A stretch of 64,000 nucleotides of DNA. Origin: Toxoplasma gondii ME49 (lineage: Eukaryota; Apicomplexa; Conoidasida; Eucoccidiorida; Sarcocystidae). The notes beneath the pieces were generated by a model. That model was not told the DNA's origin. It did no database searches and saw only the letters and a program-made list of their open reading frames with translations. The stretch covers positions 2,649,874 through 2,713,873 of the forward strand of contig NC_031478.1 of NCBI RefSeq assembly GCF_000006565.2. The letters are read 5' to 3'. Shown here one piece after another: positions 24,601 through 36,600 of this stretch (positions are counted from its first letter, which is position 1; the number at the start of each line of letters is the position of its first letter). The position numbers and the translations under genes were made by a program.

Positions 24601-27600
24601 AGTGCATCGGCGACCTGAGCAAACAAAGGCGACGAAGAGAACAAAGGCAAACATAACGAGAGACAAGAAAAAGCCCCTTCAAGGCACAACCTTTACACGC
24701 TAAAAACGAAGCAGAGCCGCCAGAGAGCGGGACAGAAGCACGAGGCCGGTGCTGGAGCCAACCTATCACGACTGCTGCCAGGTGATCCGGGCATCCACAA
24801 CGAATCTAGTTCTTCGTATAGACGCAGAATGGAAGACTCCAATTGCCAACTGCGCAACGAAGCAACGACTTGTTTGGTTCTGCACTCTCACGAGCACACT
24901 TGCTTGGCCGGGAAGTTAGTAGGTTACACCACCAAGCCCGGCCACCCACTACGGTTCCATCAAAGAAACTGTCTACCATTTCCAGACGGTAACCTTTTTC
25001 GAACATGCGGGAACGAAAAAAAGGAAGGTGAGATCTCTTCGCAGACTCCAGAGCACTGCTTCACGACGTTCGCCTTCGCGAGAATGGAAGCCGGAAACCG
25101 CTGCCACACGCTTTCTGCACAAGCGACTGACATGGAGAATGTTCGCGGCGTTGCACCAGTTGTGGTTGAGAGCCATGCAGTCGGTCACGTTGCAGACACG
25201 ATGGTGGACGTGAGAGGGGACGTAGACACACTCTCCGGGGAACTGCATCAGAACGTCGAGAGGTCGGGGACAGAGGACCAGCGAAGGAGTCGCCGAAAGC
25301 GAAGAGGATGCACACGTTTCCTGGGGGTGCAAAGAACAAGACATGGGGGCAGGAACGGAAGCACAGACAGTTCCTGAAGCCTGGTCTCGCGAGAGAGGAC
25401 GACGCTCTTGTTGGCGTGGATGCCGGCGCCCACAGGCCCGGCATGGCGAGGCCTGTGCAGGCGCTGTTCGAGTGCTTTTCCGCGAGGCTCGCAGGCCGTC
25501 TGGAAGACTGGCAGCAGCCGAAGAAGGCCCAGAAGGAGACGAGGAAGTGGCGTCTGGTGAAGCAGAAACAGGCGACTTAGACTTTGGAGAAGAGTAGAGC
25601 GACGGCGAAGAACGAAGTGGACCTGGAAATGCTGCGTGCCGCTTCGTCCTCTCAAACGCCCAGCGCTTCACCCCGCAAACGTTCGCCGACCAACTGCTCG
25701 TTCCGAGCACATCGCTGTGCCACGGTGTGCACGTCCCCCGCGGGCCTAGGTAGGCGAAGCGGTAGTCCTCTCGGTCTCGTACCGGAGCCTTTAGAAACCA
25801 GTCGTCTTCAAAATACATGGGAACGTGGTAGAACTGCGAGGCGAAATAAAGATGCGACTCTCCGTCCCCTTCTGTCTTTCGCGGTGGCGACGCGATTCGA
25901 AGCCTCCTATCTTCTCTGCCTCGGTGTCTGGCTTCCGCGTCTCCCATGTCTTCCCTCACTTTACCGAAGGTCGCAGCGTCTCTCCGAGGGTCCACTGAAG
26001 CCTCCCTCTCCTGTATCTCAGGGTCCAGCGTTTCGGGAGATTCCGTCCGCCTCTCCTTGGGACTCTGTCCAGCCACTCTGGAGTGTCTCCTCTGGGGCAC
26101 TGCAGTCCCGGTGTCTCCGGCGAACTCGTGGCTCGCATCCGCAGTGTTTTTTCTCTCAGCTTTTTGTTCCTCCACGACGAAGTGCCAGTCCGCAAGATAC
26201 CACGGCGACGGAGAACGCGACAGCTCCGTCGCAATTTCTCTTTCCTCTGGAGAGAGCCACCACTCGGCTGCACGTGAAACAGTGGGACGCGAAGAACAAG
26301 GAGAGCAAGAGGAACGCGGAGTCTTCTCTATCGAGGCCGAAGGGGAGACAGGCGGCGCGAAATCTGGAGAGATGTTCCTTCGGTCTGTGCCTGACTTCCA
26401 ACACGCCAAAAGTGGTTGACACTGTCGGAAATTCCTCCTTTCCCACTTTCTCTCGCAGGGCTCTTCAGCATCTCCTGCCTTCTCTGTCTCCTCGGTTTCC
26501 TTCTGTCGCTTCGTCTCCCAGTAGTGTAGGAAAGCAGCGAGGGGGACAGAGCGCCGTGTCGCCAATGACGTAATCTCTGCTGCGCTTCCTTCATGGCCTT
26601 GCTTATGTCGCGTATAATCTTCTGACACCTCCTCAACCGTCTGGCATCCCGGTCGGACGCTGTGTGAGCAACTGCATGCGCCGTTCTGGGTGCAGGCCCA
26701 AGTCACAATGGGGACTTGAATAGATCTAGGTCTTGTCGCAGCCGTCCCCCTAGTTTCCCCGCGCTCTCCGTTCCGTTCTCCTTTGCGCCTGTACAGTTCT
26801 CTCCCTCCCTCCTTTGTTTCGTCTTCTCCCTTGCGCCGGTCTGACTTGCCTAAACGCTCTATGTCCGCTGTCCGAGTGGTGACCCTGCCTAGTCGGTCTC
26901 CTCCCTCTCGTATGTCCACTACTTGCGGGTCTCCCGCTCCGGTTTGTTCGTCCGTTTCGCCTCCGCTCCCGCCGCTTTCTTCGTCTTCTCGTCGCTGTGC
27001 ATGCACCTCTCCTCGTTCGTTCAACGCCACCCTAGTGTGGGCCCCCAACTGTGCACAGAATGCGTCGTGGAGTCTCACGAGGTTAGGTCTGCCGAACTGG
27101 GCGGCTTCCGCAGGCGACAAAAAGAAGGAAGAACATCTGCAGCAGGTGCATGGAGAAGAAAGTGAGGAGCTGCTCGAGGTCTCTGTCAACGGCGACAGAG
27201 CTGAAGAGTCGAGCTCTGCTGTCTCTTCTGCATCCCACGCGGGTACCTGGGGAAGTGTCGAATTAGAGGCCTGAAACGCAGAGGATCTTCTCTGGAGGTT
27301 CTCGCGTTGTCTGCCTCCCCTTTTCGCTCGGCTCCTGTCCAGAGCTGCTCGGAGAAGGCCGTCTTGCAAGCGAGAATAGCAAGAAGAGGGCTCAGAAGTA
27401 GACGACTGAGAGAAAGACGAGAAAGAGGAAGAAGGGAACGCTTCTGCAAAGCAAACGCCGGACGCGGCGGGCGCTTGAGAGGACTGAGACTGAGGAACGT
27501 CTTCTTTCTGGATGTCCCGGGAATGAAGCACCCATTGTCTGGAGGCAGGCCAAGATGAGGAGATGCCCCGAATTACCACAGGTCTTCGGGCACATAAATA

Positions 27601-27765
27601 CTTCTCAAGAAAAGTCTCATAGGGAAGATCCTGGTGGTCCCAGACATCGACGTAGTCCAGAGGGTCGTCGCTGCTCTCATCGGTTTCAAGGTCCATCTCT
27701 CTCCGTAGATCTTCTTTGTCTTCCATCTCTCCATTCGATTCCACTGATTTGTCAGCGGTCGCCAT
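21636..27765 (-). CDS. JMJD4-like JmjC-domain oxygenase with long C-terminal extension
   Basis: Exons on the minus strand are 27765-about 24994, 24614-23048, 22614-21854 and 21770-21636 (TAG), about 1744 residues. The ATG at 27765 (MATADKSVES) is the first in frame; the open frame extends farther upstream without ATG. Residues about 36-75 hold DYVDVWDHQDLPYETFLEKY and RPVVIRG, the usual N-terminal block of cupin-like JmjC hydroxylases. The Fe/2-oxoglutarate core has CTPWHSDVLGTSSWSANVCG (His683, Asp685) and, after about 130 residues of insert, VPSHVHHRVCN (distal His at 854/855) and ALNHNWCNAANI. These match JMJD4 blocks (PWHTD...SWSVNICG, VPSGWHHQVYN, INHNW). Human JMJD4 hydroxylates eRF1 and is about a quarter of this length. 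Exons 2-4 carry three CxxC motifs (CEIC, CLRC, CWLC) in charged sequence. The donor of exon 1 (GTTACC) is weak and the least secure join; the other joins have good sites and matching phase. Substrate and compartment cannot be read from the sequence. Confidence 0.85.
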
Positions 27766-28031
27766 TTCTCTTCCAAGGACACCCTTCCTTTCCAGAAAAC
27801 TCGCGTGTTTGGTGCACCGATGTATGTGCTCTGAGTCGGCCGGTCGGAGACTCAAGCAGCTGGGTACTCAGTCGACAGACAGTCCGCGCCACAGAAGGGA
27901 AACCCGCCCCAGAAAAGACTGCGAAGAATGGAGCCTTCACAGAGGCTTGGCAGTGGTAATGGTGAAGCAAGAACAAGAAAATCGGAGGGAAAGCCAGCAG
28001 CGGAAGAAACGAAGAACCGGGCAGTCTACTC

Positions 28032-28061
28032 GCATGCAAAAAAAGATTCGCCGTTGCATGC
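28032..28061. promoter_or_regulatory. Paired GCATGC elements upstream of the JMJD4-like gene
   Basis: GCATGC occurs at 28032-28037 and again within TGCATGC at 28055-28061, about 270-295 bases upstream of the ATG at 27765. A close pair of this apicomplexan promoter element is more suggestive than a single copy. Binding is not shown. Confidence 0.35.
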
Positions 28062-29554
28062 CTCTTAAAAAAGAGAAATGCGATAAACTGCACATCAGGC
28101 TTCAACACGAGATTGGTGAATGGTTTCACGCGCCTGAATGGAATGTACAAAAGGCGTAAGATTGTTCCACTGAACGGATATCCTGCTACCAACATTCGCT
28201 TTGTTTAAAGACACCGTATACTCTGTTGCCGCCGTACGTGTGCCGACCTGCATGCGATGCTAACTCCATGCCCGTCAGCAGAACATCTGAAAGCGCTCAC
28301 TAGAAAACTTGAAACACCAATTTGCAGCGGAAATGCGGTGGAAATTAGGTTCATCAGAGCAAACCTGGTTCGCTGAAAACTCTGTAGCTTCCAACACACC
28401 GCCGCCGGTCCGATACTCAAGCAAGTTCACAGAAACTGTCATATCACACTCCAGCCGGTGTTTTTTGTCGTCTGACGCCTGTCACGTTTGGCCACGAAAA
28501 TGAGTACACACAGTCTTCAAAAAGGAATCTTTTTCGCTAATGTCAATTTGCCGAAGAAAGTGCCATGCTCGCGATATCAACTAAACTAGAACATCAATGA
28601 TTATGGGCATCACAGTGGCCGACCATGATACGCTATGGACTACCATTTGAGACGATGCTGGTGGAGAGTTACGTGAATGACGGAGGTCATATACCTTAAG
28701 TTGGAATTGAACATAGGCTGACATGTAGACAGCAGAAGAAAGTGGATCTCAGCTTTGTCTTGTTAGCAAAGTTTGTCCCGCACAGCGGGGAGCAAGCATT
28801 TGATATGCGCGGCGTGCGTAGACACTTTCTTTTGCAGAATTGATCCTCTGACAACGTGGCTAGAGCCCGCAAAGTGAAACGCGACGCGTCTTTTTTCCAA
28901 TGCACCCTTTTTTGCCTTTTTGTCCTGCCACACGCGTAGCCCGCATTCTGTTTTTTTGAGATTATCCCTGTCTGTCCACGTTACATTTTTAGGGGCGTTG
29001 CAGACCTTAGTTCTACATCCGCTTAGCTCACTTATCCTGGTAACACATCGTCTGTGTAATAGCCGAGGAGTTTCGAACGCCCGCAGCGTCAAGTGATTTC
29101 TAGAAGAAGCTACAATTTATTCCGTCTGAGCTTCACTAGCTTCCACCGTTTGCATTTCGCTGTGTTGTCTGAACCTCCTAAGTTGCTGAGTTGCAAGTGT
29201 CCGACAACACGCGTTGGGATCCCAGAAAGGAGACAATCTTCAGGCTGAAGTGAAGTGCCGGTGTGTGAATGGCGACCCGGCTGGAAGGCTGTCGACGAGT
29301 TTGAGAGTAGTCTGTGCGCGAAAGCACCGGCAGAAAACGGTGTGCTTGTGGGGGACGGAAAACCACTCGGGAGTTTCAGTCGTTAGCCATTTTCTAACGG
29401 GTGACTGAGCATCTCTGTTGCCACGAAAACGCATTTGATTTGACCGTGCCGTGGAGCAGCTTGTGTGTTTGTGCTCAGAGGCCTATTTTTCAGCCGAGTT
29501 GCAGGTAGATGTAACTGTACGTCCGTGCAACTAGGCGGTCGGTCTGCGAGAGAA

Positions 29555-29887
29555 ATGGCACTAAGGGAAGAGCAGCGGCGGGGAAAACCGGGGAAGAAAC
29601 GGTCGCCAAGAGAAGAAATGGAGGTGAAAGAAAAGAAGGCGAGGCACGCACAAGAACAAGGGGAAGGAACTGTGATACACCTAGGGGCAGAACGGCAACA
29701 CACGAGCCTGCCACCAGCGACGACACGAACCACAGCGACAGCTGCCAAATACCGCCGCCTCACGAGTGGCAACAGACGGCGAAAACTGAAATGCTCAGAC
29801 ATCCACTTGAAAAAAAACACCCTGGCGAGACGGCAATCGAGAAAAACTCGACCGCGCAACCGCGCAACACAAACGCGCGACCGGTGA
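29555..29887 (+). other. Possible short basic open frame
   Basis: An ATG at 29555 opens a 110-codon frame of very basic, Lys/Arg/Glu-rich sequence ending at TGA 29887. It has no recognisable domain. Its neighbours are minus-strand genes on both sides. It could be a small single-exon gene, an exon, or chance. I do not recognise it. Confidence 0.2.
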
Positions 29888-30674
29888 GGGAGTTCAGCGA
29901 TGTACCTATTGAAATGGATGTCGCTCGGACACGCACAATTTGACAAAAATCAACTGTGGAGAGGACAGTGTGAACACATGACTCCAGAAGGAACCAGGAG
30001 GATCTCGTCCTTCCGAAGTTGCGTTTCTCCAAAAACGTCCCTTTGCAGGCGCAGCAGGCGCCTTTGTCAGTAGTGCATGCGCACATAAAAAGCGCTGTGT
30101 GTGGGTCTCGAGCTGCCACCCTCGCGGGAACCGCTGAGCACTGAAGATCCGCTTGGGATCGGCAAACTGTCCCCGCGTCGCTCGTCAGCTTCTCCCTTTT
30201 AGGGTCTAGGGATTCAGGCTTTGACATTTGCGAACAACGGCGCCAACGAAGACAGCGCAGAGACACACAACAAAGTGCACAGTGAAGAGTCCCTGGGCGT
30301 CGTAGAGGAATTTGGGAGCGAAGACGGACCAGACCTACATGAGGAAAACAGATGCATCATGACCCGAAGATGGAAGCTAGCAGGGTATCCGAAACGAGAG
30401 CATCATTGTCGAGGATCCTCATACTCTTTGCGAATCCTCTAGTTTCGGCCCCTGCAGCACCTGTAGACAGCCAGAGCTGCATCCACCACGAATGTCCTAC
30501 ATAAATATCGACAAGATACTCTGAAAGCCACTTCCTGCGGGCGGCCGCCTGCCTCTCAGCGTCGAAGTGTCTCGGTGATAATTTGTGGAACGATGCATCA
30601 TAAAACCGCGTGATGTTTCGAAACGCGTACAGCTATGAAGGCCCCAAGCTCCTGCGGCGCCAAGGGCGTGTCTC

Positions 30675-33600
30675 TCACACGCTCGACGGAGCGAAAGGAT
30701 CTGCAGAGCCTAGGAAAGCCCCTGCGAAAACCAGAGCAGCCATGAGGCGCCAGGGAGCCGATGGCCGAACATAAGCCGAGCCACACCGCCTTTCGGCGTC
30801 ACTTCCTTCACTCTGGAAATGAAATCTAGAAACAGAAGCTCGAAAAAGAGCATGGCTGCGTCTGCGCTGTGCACCAGATTAGCTATTCGGGTGACACATT
30901 CCCCTGCTCTCAGGAAGCAGGAAACGGCAGAGCTACAGATGGATAAGCCGAAGTGCTCATGGTCACTTTGACAAAAAAGCGAGTGGGAGACCAGAGGAAG
31001 CAGCTGCGAGCGCCTGCAAGCTTCGCCCACTCCGCTCTTACTAAGTTTCTTGGACGTTGCAGAGCTATAGGCCCTTACACTCTCGAAAAAACACGAGAAG
31101 AGGTGGGAACAACGTCCAGTCCAAGTCGCATGTTCTCCCGGAGCCTTGAGAGGGTTCTTACCATCAAATGCCGCCGAAGGATGAAGAGCGATATCATCCA
31201 ATTGGCGTGACGGACAGCTGCAAATAAAATCAGCCTGAGAAGGAAAAGGAGGACACACCAGGACCATTAAACGGAACGAATGCTGCCGTCAAAGATGTCC
31301 AGCGAAGCAGCTTGAACTCTTGGGACGAACACTCGGAACAGACACCCCTAAAAGACCCTCTTTCCCTCTTCACACGCACGAATCTAAATGAACAAGCGAC
31401 ACTGACGGTGCTCAACGCGTTACACTTGCATATCACTATTTAATCTCTTATAAAAATATATGTGTATACAGATAGATATGGGTGAGTGAAGTCGTAGAGC
31501 ATGTGAGCTTGGAGACATAACGATATCGAAAAAGACGGGGTGATGCACTCCGCGCATCTGTGCACGTGGAACGACCTGCATGGAGAGAAGCCAATGTTGG
31601 TGGCGTCACGCGCAGGGCCTTCTCATCGCGGAAAAACAAGGCAGGAGAGATTTGTCTGCTTGGGCGTGTCTCAGAGGGAGACTGTCGCAATCGCGGAGGC
31701 CGATAGCGATGACTGACCCGACAGCGAAGCGCGAAAAGTCGAGGGAGAGCGCCTGTAGTTCTAGCTTGCGGCCCTCGTCAGCTGTGTTCGCCTGTGCCAA
31801 CAAAGACGCCTCTCCTTGTCGGTCTTTGTCCGGGTCCCTCGCATGTGCTTCGCCGGCTTGCGACTCCTCCGCGGCGCCCCTCTGGCCGTGTGTCTGGTCG
31901 GCCTCGCAGGCCTTCAATGGAGGCCGAGACTGAGAGGTTGCGTGCGCCTCATGGGAGAAGCGGAGCGCGACGAGGACCGCCAAGACGAGAGGAAGAAGCA
32001 GGAAGGGGAAGAAGACGTGGAGGAAAGTGAGGACGATTGAGTAGACGGAGTGGAAGGACGTGAGGCCGACGAACGCAGCTTCGACCGGAATGTCGTTGAA
32101 CGTCATTCGGTGGCCGGTGATGGAGAAGACGTGGAAAGTCATGAGGACGAGGGAGGCTGAAAGAAGTCCGTCCGGAACGAGGAAGAGTGAGGAAGCGAAG
32201 GGGCGGCGGGGACCGGTGGACGCAGCCGCCTCACTGGGAGGCGGCTGCGAATCTTCCTCCCCTGACGAAGACGATGGAGTCACGCGCAGAGCCGAGAATG
32301 GCGACGAAGACTCCGGAAAGCTACTGCGGGCGAGACGACACATGCGGCATTCATTCTGGACCGCGAGTCGCGTTCGCGCCGTCTGGTCCGCAGGCAAATA
32401 GAACTCCGCGACGAGAAGGTCGAGAAGCAGCGCCGCCTCTGCGAGAGTGATGAAGAGCGGAAAGATCCTCGCTGTTCCCAAAAGAACCATGAAGGATGGA
32501 AGGAGGCCACAGATCACAGTGTAGAGGCACCGCACGACGGTGGCGACTGCTTGCTCGGCGCCTGTGGGCGGCAGTGAACCGCGCTTCGCGACCCATTCTC
32601 TCTGGGTAGGGGACCCCGGTTTCTCAGTCTCGTCGCTGCGTTTTCGACAACGCAGTCGACTCGAGAAAGGAAGAGCGAAGACCGTCGAGGACGCGAGTGC
32701 ATACCCGGTGGTCAAAACAGTGAGCAAAAAGACGAGACGCGGAAGAAGACGCACGAGGTGGTGGGCGAGGTCGCGGAGGTGCTCGAGCGCCGACGCACGC
32801 AGGCTGCGTTCGAGAAGTCTCGCGTTTCCCTTCGAGGTGAAAAGCATCTTTTCCACTTCCAAGAGGCGCGCCACCCAGCCTGCAAGTTCGCTAGACCCTC
32901 TCCCGCCCCAGCCGACGCACAGCGGGAACATCCAGGAGAGACAGGCGCCTGCCCAGGAGTGCAGCGAGCGAAGCAGCGCGAAGAAGAAGGCTGGCACTGC
33001 GAAGACTGGCGCGAAGATCCCGGAGAGCAGAGAACAAGAGAGAAAGAAAGGCAGCTCCGAAGAGAAGAAGCTGCTAGAGAGGTCAGCCCACGGCCAGAGA
33101 GCGATGGCCGGATCGCGAGCAGACGCAAACGAAGAGCTCGAGCTCGTCAGCACTTGGCAGAAAAAGTAGAGAGAAAGCGCAAAACACTGAATCCGAAAAC
33201 TCCACTGGACCACAGATGAAGTCAGCGACAAGAAGGCGTCGCGGGCAATCGCTGCAGACACCTGGCTGCGAAACGAAGACGCAGAAGCGGAGATAGAGAG
33301 AGAGGAAGAAGAGGAAGAAGAGGAAGAAGCGGAGGGAGAGGAAGAAGCTTTTGATTTGAGGAACGGAGAGGTAAGAAAGTGGAAACAGAGGAAAACGAGA
33401 AAGGAAGAGAGCAACGCAGAGTCCATGACAATCGGTGCAGGCTGAGATCCCGGCAGCGCTTCGAGAGGGTCGACGAGGCCGTCAACTCGTAGCAGAACCA
33501 ACAAAAGCAGCGTTCTGCAGAGGCATGCAGCAGATAAAATCACTCCTATGCAAGCCAGAGAAGGCCTAGGGAGCGGGAAAAGTCTCCCGAAAAAACGAAA

Positions 33601-36600
33601 GAGACAGCAGCAAACAGCACAGACTAGACGACGCAGAGAACGGAGAGAATATTCAGTGGGCAAGAATGAAACAGGAAGCCGGGTGATACTTGCGAACTGG
33701 ACAGGCGAAAAAAAACGAAGAAAACAAGAAACTCCAAGAACTGCATCATCTTCGCTCTTGTTTTCACTGAGATCCACAGAACGTGTAATGAATGTGGCTC
33801 TTCATCTTTCCATGAAATGCAAACTGTATATTCGATCTTACTTGAACATATTCTCGCGTAGTCGCCGTCGCTGCCCTCTGAATCCGTCGTCCTGTGCTAC
33901 CTTCTCGGCTCTCAGTCTCTGTCGCCTTGAGGCCTGTCCCCCTTTCTTCGGCTCGAGCCTCGCTGTCTGCTCGCCCTCGAGCGGTGGCTCGCTACAGCTC
34001 TGTGCCCCCTCTGGCTGGTGGACCGCGGTCGTGGAGCCCAACGCCTGAGTCGCGAGGAAGAGACTGACGCCGACAGCCGCGACCGCAAGTGACAGAAGGA
34101 AGCGGACGGCTGCGTGCTCGCGCATGCAGTAGCAGTCGCTGTAGACGACGATGGCGAGAACCGGCCCGACCACGAAGGTTCCGTAGAAGTTCGCGATTTT
34201 CCTCCACCACGAAAAGACAGACAAGTACACACCCGAGCTTCTAGGGCTCGCGAGCGCTGCATGACAAGGCGAAGTTGCTGGGAAACTCGCACCGGAGGAT
34301 TTTTGAATATTCGGTGAGGTGGCGCACAGAAGCGCTGCTTCTTCGTCTGTTGTGTGTATTTCTTTTTCCCCCGCCTCGCATTTCTTGCCTGATCCCGACA
34401 GCCCATTCTGAGGATCAGTGCGGGCGTCCCCGCCGCTCTCTACGCTTCGCTCTGCAGCCTGTGCCGCCACTTCACTCCTCGGCGCAGGCTGCCCTATGAA
34501 GCCTCCCCGAGGACGAGGATCTGCGTTTAGGGGAGTGCCTGTTTGTGCGCTCGGCTCTCCGGCGGTTTCGTTCTTTTCGTGCAGACGAAGCAGCCACTGG
34601 AGAACGACAACAGCTGCAATGCACACCAAAATACCCATGAAGATCAGATACTTGTCGAACGTCGAAAACTGGACTTTGCTGGCATCGAAGACGGCACGCG
34701 AAAACTCCGCGCATGCACGCGCGTACGCAGACGCGACCGGCAGTATCTCAGCAACCAGTCCGTCCACAGAAGACGCAGCCAGGGGAGGGGATGAAGGGTC
34801 ATTCTGACTTTCTGCTTTATCGGTCCACCTTTCATCGTCGAACGGCCTGGAGCCGTTCGTGGACAGTCCGTTGCCTTCGCGACCTGGTCCCTCGTTAACA
34901 CCCGAGATGTCCTCTGTTTGCATAGTCAGGCGGCGTTTGAAAGAGGGAGGAAGACGCGCGAGGAGACTCTGGAGACGCCGAAACAGCTCAGAAAGATGCG
35001 TCCAGGAACGGCGCACGCGGCCATCGTCGACCACCGCTCTGCAGTTGGTGGTTTCCACGTACGCGTCGATCGCCCGTCGCTGATTCCAGGCCACAATGTG
35101 CTGCAGTTGCACCAGGTAGAACATGTCGTTGCAACGAAACGCGAGCGATGTGTGCAGAGAAGCAGAAGAAGGTAAAGATGAAGGTGGAGGAGAAGAGGAA
35201 GACGCGTTTGAGGCGAGGGCACCGCACGCGGGTACGAAAGAGGAGAGCGACGGAACAATGTCGGGGATCAGCGAGCCAAGGGAGGAAAAGGGAATGGGGA
35301 GACCGAGAAGAAGAGCAACAGTGGACGTCCAGTCGACCTGCCGAATCCGCCTCGGTCGATATGCAGGAGACGAGGTCGAGTCGACAGAAGAGGAAACCGA
35401 AGACACGGAGGAAACTGCGGAGTGGTGCCGGATGTAGGGTGGAAGCGGCGTTGGGAACAGCGGGAGAGGAGAGCCGAAGTTGTCCACATCCGCGGTGGTG
35501 AACGAGAAGGGAAGCAGCGAAAAGACAAAGAGAGCTGCGTCGATCTGAAGGCGCACTCGACAAGGGACACACAAGCGGCCGAGCCAGAAGCGAAGAGTTC
35601 ACTCCCACTCTGTCCAGCGTAAAAACAGGAAAGAGACAAAAAACACGGAGCCGAGGAAACAAGAAGGCCTGGCTGTCCAAGAGAGAACCGAAAACTCCCA
35701 ACTGCCGAGCACAAGAACGGCGAGCAACGCATCCATTGCTCGAGTCCAGAAACGCTGTACCTCCCTCTCCTCCACACTTACTTCCTCGTTCAGCGCGCCT
35801 CCATGGGCTCCATCATCAGTCATGCCGTGGTCTCCCATGACCATCAGAAGAGTTCGGTTGACGGCAGGTGTCGAGGCAGCATCCAAGGAACCTCCACTAG
35901 ATGACGAAGACGGAGAAGAAGACGGGGAAGCAGGGACTGAGACAGGTGTGCCTTGCTGTTTACGCGCCTTTGCAGAGCCACACTCGTCTGCAGACTGCTC
36001 GAGCAGATGTATCACCAAATTCAGAATGAGGCGATCCATCTGCCTGAGCTTGGCGCTCAGCAGCGGACTGCGAACTTCAGCTTTGTGTCCTACATGGTCG
36101 ACGCCCAGGGTATGCCCGACCACAAACGACCAGTGCACAGGCGAAACGCCGGAGACAGAGGAAACGGGGGAGGAAGACGTGGAAGAAGCAGCAGAACCTT
36201 CGGCGGGTCCTTTGCAGTTGAGGTCAGTTGATGGGCAACACCTACGGAAGAGACGAGGAATCAAAGGAGAACGGAGAAGAGAGGCGTGAGAGAGAGGTGA
36301 AAACAAAAAAGAAAGACAGGCACGCGACGGCTGCAGCACCGAACGGATCCACTCGTTTAGAGAGCCACTTTGCCCAGGAAGAGAGGCGAATACCGCCAGT
36401 TAGCGGGAGACGGACGGTGAACCCCCAACACACGAACAGAGACAAGGCGAATCTCACGGACGCCTTGCAAACGCGCGAGAAGCAGACGGTGCACAGGAAA
36501 CGAAAGAGAAACACAAAGGAAAAGGAGGCGCGTTTAACCGAACTCGCGCACAGAATTGAGATCGAATGGGGACCCTTCGCTGAACACAGAGCGCGGAGAG

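Larger units (their letters stand above)
27766..30674. other. Region between the JMJD4-like gene and the 3' end of PIG-O
   Basis: This contains the promoter side of the JMJD4-like gene and the 3' flank of PIG-O, both on the minus strand. Apart from GCATGC sites and one basic open frame at 29555-29887, reported separately, I see nothing gene-like. Confidence 0.5.

Noticed and set aside
25584..26573. A 329-codon + strand frame opposite the JmjC exon.
   Set aside because: Antisense shadow; the minus strand encodes the recognisable JmjC residues.
32540..33219. Long + strand frames opposite PIG-O exon 6.
   Set aside because: Arg/Glu-rich antisense shadows of the membrane region; no domain.
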